This document shows positions 60,967 to 64,000 of a stretch of 64,000 nucleotides of DNA, one piece after another. A program made the position numbers and the translations under genes. The stretch's first letter is position 1. Each line of letters starts with the position of its first letter. A model generated the notes under the pieces. That model ran no database searches. It saw only the letters and a program-made list of their open reading frames with translations, and was not told the DNA's origin. Location: NCBI RefSeq assembly GCF_014694315.1, contig NZ_JAAOXD010000007.1:217857-281856 (forward strand). Reading direction: 5' to 3'. This DNA is from Arthrobacter ipis (GTDB lineage Bacteria > Actinomycetota > Actinomycetes > Actinomycetales > Micrococcaceae).

Positions 60967-62100
60967 TTACCCGCCGAGGACCGCGAGCGCCTCGTCCACG
61001 CTGTCCACCAGGAAGATGCGTTGCTCCATGGCCCGGCCGGCGGCGAGGCTTTGCAGCATGGGCCAGGCCGGAAAACGATCCTCCCAGTGTTCCCGGCCCA
61101 CCAGCACCATGGGCGTCATGGTCTCCTGGGCGCCGTAGTAGTTCTCGCAGGCATCCTGGAAGATCTCCTGCACGGTGCCCGCGGCACCGGGCAGGAACAC
61201 GATCCCTCCGTTGCAGACCTCCAGGAGAATGGCCTCGCGGACGGCGTTGGCAAAGTATTTGGCTATATGGGTGGCGAAATAGTTGGGCGGCTCGTGGCCG
61301 TAAAACCAGGTAGGAATGCCGAGGGACGAGGTTCCGCCCGGAAAGCGTTCGACGGCGGCTGCCGCAGCACGTGCCCAGGCAGACACCGAGGGGCGGAAGC
61401 CGGGGACGGCCGCCAACTCTCGAAGAACGCTGTGGAAATCGTCGTCGTCGGCCGCACTGAGGTAGGCACCCAGGTTCGCAGCCTCCATGGCCCCGGGCCC
61501 GCCGCCGGTGGCCACCAGGTGACCGCGGCGGGCCAGGAGCCGGCCCAGCGTGGCAGCAGCGGCGAAGCCGCCGGTCCCCCGCTGCAGGGCGTGGCCGCCC
61601 ATGACCCCGACGATGGAACGGCCCCCACTGTTGAGGCTGCGGACGAACTCCTCCAGGGCATCACCGACGGCGTGATCGTGCAGGGCTGCGGCGAGGGTGG
61701 AATCGAGGCGGTTCCGCTGGCCCGGCCGCATGCTCCATTGGTAGACCAAAGCATCGGGGGTTTTCTCGTACGGCTCATCGACGATGCCTGCGTACAGCTC
61801 CTGCGGCGTGTAGAGCCCCGCCCGGTACGGATTGAAAGGAACGCCGGTAAGCCGCGGAAAAATCAGTGCGCCCCGGCTGCGGAGTGAAGCCTCCACGCCC
61901 GGGTCGAAGGTACAGCCCAGGAAAATCGCCCCCTCGGCGTCCAGGGCTGCCAGGGCTGTGCCCCGTCCGCGGAGGTCAAGCGACTGGGCGTGCCAGCCGT
62001 GCATCGCCCGGGCCCCGGCATTCACCAGCCGGTCGAAGCTGGCGACGCTGTTCACCTCAAGGGTCCGCGGGCTGGGGTTCAGGCTGCCGGAGGGGTTCAT
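60967..62100 (-). CDS. LOG family/Rossmann-fold nucleotide hydrolase-like protein
   Basis: From ATG 62100, 377 residues. The C-terminal 240 residues have the LOG core: VGVMGGHALQRG, ATGGGPGAMEAANLGAYL and the catalytic-type LPGAAGTVQEIFQDA (PGGxGTxxE variant, with Ala for the second Gly). The N-terminal 130 residues (DLRGRGTALAALDAEGAIFLG) resemble the extra domain of PpnN-like proteins. Nucleoside-5'-monophosphate nucleosidase activity is the likeliest; cytokinin activation is the other known LOG role. Confidence 0.85.
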   Translation of the reverse strand: MNPSGSLNPSPRTLEVNSVASFDRLVNAGARAMHGWHAQSLDLRGRGTALAALDAEGAIFLGCTFDPGVEASLRSRGALIFPRLTGVPFNPYRAGLYTPQELYAGIVDEPYEKTPDALVYQWSMRPGQRNRLDSTLAAALHDHAVGDALEEFVRSLNSGGRSIVGVMGGHALQRGTGGFAAAATLGRLLARRGHLVATGGGPGAMEAANLGAYLSAADDDDFHSVLRELAAVPGFRPSVSAWARAAAAAVERFPGGTSSLGIPTWFYGHEPPNYFATHIAKYFANAVREAILLEVCNGGIVFLPGAAGTVQEIFQDACENYYGAQETMTPMVLVGREHWEDRFPAWPMLQSLAAGRAMEQRIFLVDSVDEALAVLGG

Positions 62101-62152
62101 GGTGCCCAGCCTAGTGCCGTGTTCTGGCAGGACGCCGGAGCCGAACGAACCC

Positions 62153-62212
62153 AACTAGGTAGCAGGTGCGGGCGTTCCCAGCGCTGGGAACGCCCGCAAC
62201 TACTACCCAGTT
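62153..62212. repeat. Inverted repeat related to 31664-31731
   Basis: 30-nt arms with 27 pairs meet at the palindrome TTCCCAGCGCTGGGAA. The segments AACTA.GTAGCAG and GGGCGTTCCCA.CGCTGGGAACGCCC recur in the hairpin at 31664. It is 14 nt past the stop of the SDR gene at 62227. Confidence 0.8.
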
Positions 62213-62226
62213 CAAAGACGAACGGG

Positions 62227-63003
62227 TCAGGAAACCTGCAGACCGCCATTGATGTCGTAGGTCGCGGCCGTGATGTAGCCCGAGTCCGCACCCAGCAGGA
62301 AGGAGATCAGCGCAGCCACTTCCTCACGCGTGCCCACGCGGCCCATCATGATGCCCTCGGACATCTGTGCCTTGCGCTCCTCGCTCAGCGTGCCGCCCAT
62401 GATGTCGGTGTCGATAGGGCCCGGGGCGATCGCGTTCACGGTCACGCCGAACTCGCCGACCTCGCGGGCCAAGGCACGGGTGAAGCCGATGATGCCGGCC
62501 TTGGAGGCGCTGTAGGCAACCTTGGAGTAGGTCCCCCCGCCCCGCTGGGCGGAGATGGAGGAGATGCTCACGATGCGGCCGAGCTTGCGTTCGATCATTC
62601 CCTTAAGGACCCGCTGTGACACCACGAAGGTGCCGCGCATGTTGATCGCGAAGACCTTGTCCCACTCGGCAACCGTGGTTTCCATGAAGGGGGTCGGCGA
62701 GCTGATGCCGGCCAGGTTGGCCAGGGCCACGATCGGCGGCAACGACTCTTCGATTTCCGTGATGGCCCGGTCCACGGACGCCTCGTCGGAGACGTCCGCG
62801 CCGACGCCGATCGCCTTCACTGCACGGTTGGATCCGATCTCCGCGGCCGCGGCCTTCGCGTCCTCGGCGTTGATGTCCAGGATCGCGATGGACCAGCCTT
62901 CGCTGGCCATGCGGTCAGCTGCTGCGCGGCCGATGCCGCGGGCAGAGGCCGCGCCGGTCAGCACAACGGTGCGTTCTGCGGGGAAAGGGGTCATTGAGCT
63001 CAT
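62227..63003 (-). CDS. SDR family oxidoreductase, paralogue of 26295-27062
   Basis: ATG 63003 (GAAGGA 9 nt upstream) gives 258 residues. It has TGAASARGIGRA, ANLAG for NNAG, the triad in SSISAQRGGGTYSKVAYSASKAG and PGPIDTDIMGGTLSEERK. It is nearly co-linear with the SDR of the erythrulose cluster, differing mainly in the N- and C-terminal residues. It follows an ACS-type permease gene by 37 nt, so a substrate similar to that of the first cluster is expected. Confidence 0.9.
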   Translation of the reverse strand: MSSMTPFPAERTVVLTGAASARGIGRAAADRMASEGWSIAILDINAEDAKAAAAEIGSNRAVKAIGVGADVSDEASVDRAITEIEESLPPIVALANLAGISSPTPFMETTVAEWDKVFAINMRGTFVVSQRVLKGMIERKLGRIVSISSISAQRGGGTYSKVAYSASKAGIIGFTRALAREVGEFGVTVNAIAPGPIDTDIMGGTLSEERKAQMSEGIMMGRVGTREEVAALISFLLGADSGYITAATYDINGGLQVS

Positions 63004-63040
63004 TGCGGGTATTCCTTCGGGTGGTTTCTCGGATGGGTCT

Positions 63041-64000
63041 TTAGCGGCTGGCCGAAACGTCTGCGGCGGCCTTGACTGCCGGATCCAGCGCCGCGTCGCC
63101 TTCGGGGCGCTTGCGGGCATAGAGGTAGGTGGCCACGGCCGTGACGCACAGGCAGAAGGAGAGGAAGAGCAGGCCGCTCTGGTTGTTGCCGGTGGCGTCC
63201 TTCAGGATGCCCACTGCGTAGGGGGCGACGAATCCGCCCAGGTTGCCCAGCGAGTTGACCATGGCCAGGCCGGAGGCGGCGGCTGCGCCGGTGAGTGCTG
63301 CGGACGGCATCGACAGGAACGGGGCAATGGCCCCGTAGATGCCCATGGCCGAGGCGGTCAGGGCGATAAGTGCCAGGACAGGGTTGACCGGAAGCAGGAA
63401 ACCGGCGGCGAGCAGGCCCAAGCCGGCGAGGACCATGCTGACGGCGCTGTGCCAGGCACGCTTGCCGGTCTTGTCAGCGCGCTTGCTCCAGAAGTAGACG
63501 AAGACCGCGGCGATGGCGTACGGGACCAGGACGATGAATCCGACCTCGGCGGTGGAGAACTTGCCCAGGGCTGCGACGATGGTGGGCATCCAGAGGCCGA
63601 GGCCGTAGATGCCGCAGACCAGGCCGAAGTACAGCGCCGAGTAGACGATGGTGCGCTTGTCCTTGAGACCGGCCAGGAAGTTGTGGCTGCTGCCCTTGGA
63701 CTTGGCTGCAAGTTCGGCGTCCATGGTGGTGGCGAGCCATTCGCGCTCGTCGGCGTTGAGCCACTTGGCGTCCCGCGGGCGGTCCGTCATCAGGAAGGGG
63801 GTCAGCACGCCCAGCAGGATGGCGGGGATGCCTTCAATGATGTAGAGCCACTGCCAGCCCTGCAGGCCCATGATGCCGCCCATCTGGAGGAGCATGCCGG
63901 ACACCGGGGCACCCAGTGCGTTGGAGACGGGCTGGGCCAGGATGAAAATGCCCAGTACGGTAACCCGCTGTGCGGCCGGGAACCAGAGGGTGAGGTAGAA
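63041..64000 (-). CDS. MFS permease (ACS type), 3' part only
   Basis: The frame is open to the right edge, so the N-terminal TM helices lie outside the window. The 319 visible residues hold about eight helices: PVSGMLLQMGGIMGLQGWQW, LALIALTASAMGIYGAIAPF and NSLGNLGGFVAPYAVG. This is the same ACS (organic/sugar acid:H+) family as the permease at 24684-26087. It is transcribed leftward ahead of the SDR paralogue. Confidence 0.88.
   Translation of the reverse strand, partial: FYLTLWFPAAQRVTVLGIFILAQPVSNALGAPVSGMLLQMGGIMGLQGWQWLYIIEGIPAILLGVLTPFLMTDRPRDAKWLNADEREWLATTMDAELAAKSKGSSHNFLAGLKDKRTIVYSALYFGLVCGIYGLGLWMPTIVAALGKFSTAEVGFIVLVPYAIAAVFVYFWSKRADKTGKRAWHSAVSMVLAGLGLLAAGFLLPVNPVLALIALTASAMGIYGAIAPFLSMPSAALTGAAAASGLAMVNSLGNLGGFVAPYAVGILKDATGNNQSGLLFLSFCLCVTAVATYLYARKRPEGDAALDPAVKAAADVSASR

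Overview
The window is 64 kb of high-GC, gene-dense chromosomal DNA from an actinobacterium. Several things point to Arthrobacter, Pseudarthrobacter or a close relative (Micrococcaceae): an Rpf cell-wall protein with a LysM domain, a DUF222/HNH protein, MSMEG_6728-type and DUF2630 proteins, a DUF6318-like lipoprotein, and short intergenic 'CTCGACAAGCTCGACC' repeats. No rRNA, tRNA, CRISPR array, integrase or transposase was seen. The window looks like ordinary chromosome with accessory catabolic and defence islands.

Layout. 1-7.1 kb: the 3' end of a RecB-like/helicase gene, acylphosphatase, a lipoprotein, a winged-helix/X25-type protein, small proteins, a stress-type SDR and an aldo/keto reductase. 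7.1-8 kb: decayed remains of a molybdopterin oxidoreductase and of a membrane protein. 8-23.8 kb: an adenine/adenosine deaminase divergent from a second UvrA, an Rpf gene, MSMEG_6728, a YeeZ-like epimerase, DUF222/HNH, gamma-glutamyltransferase and Tex.

23.8-32.5 kb is the main catabolic island, read leftward: AP-endonuclease-2-type TIM barrel, fused DhaK-DhaL kinase, RpiB, 3HCDH/lambda-crystallin-type dehydrogenase, SDR, a 31-codon membrane ORF, an ACS-type MFS permease and a triose-phosphate-isomerase homologue. A GntR/FCD regulator lies upstream. Kinase, TIM homologue and RpiB match the known erythrulose -> erythrulose-1-P -> erythrulose-4-P -> erythrose-4-P route. The permease, dehydrogenase and TIM barrel suggest that a sugar acid is imported, oxidised at C3 and decarboxylated to erythrulose first. 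Copies of GATCCTATAGG lie before the operon and before the regulator. A paralogous SDR-MFS pair sits at the right edge (62.2-64 kb).

32.6-45 kb: an old yellow enzyme, a patatin-like protein, a secreted/lipoprotein pair, a PNPOx-like protein, an orphan Vsr endonuclease, a divergent two-component system, a TetR gene with a palindromic operator, and an McrBC restriction system whose McrC carries Gln in the usual catalytic Lys position. 45-52.4 kb: a hotdog thioesterase, a heterodimeric ABC exporter and a MarR-regulated DHA2 exporter. 52.5-57.9 kb: a guanidino-compound module (TPP decarboxylase, ureohydrolase, XRE-cupin regulator, divergent Na+/solute symporter). 58-62.1 kb: a ferritin-VIT1 iron exporter, a matrixin-type protease and a LOG-family protein.

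Long near-perfect hairpins stand 10-45 nt behind the stop codons of many leftward genes. Two of them, 30 kb apart, share sequence.
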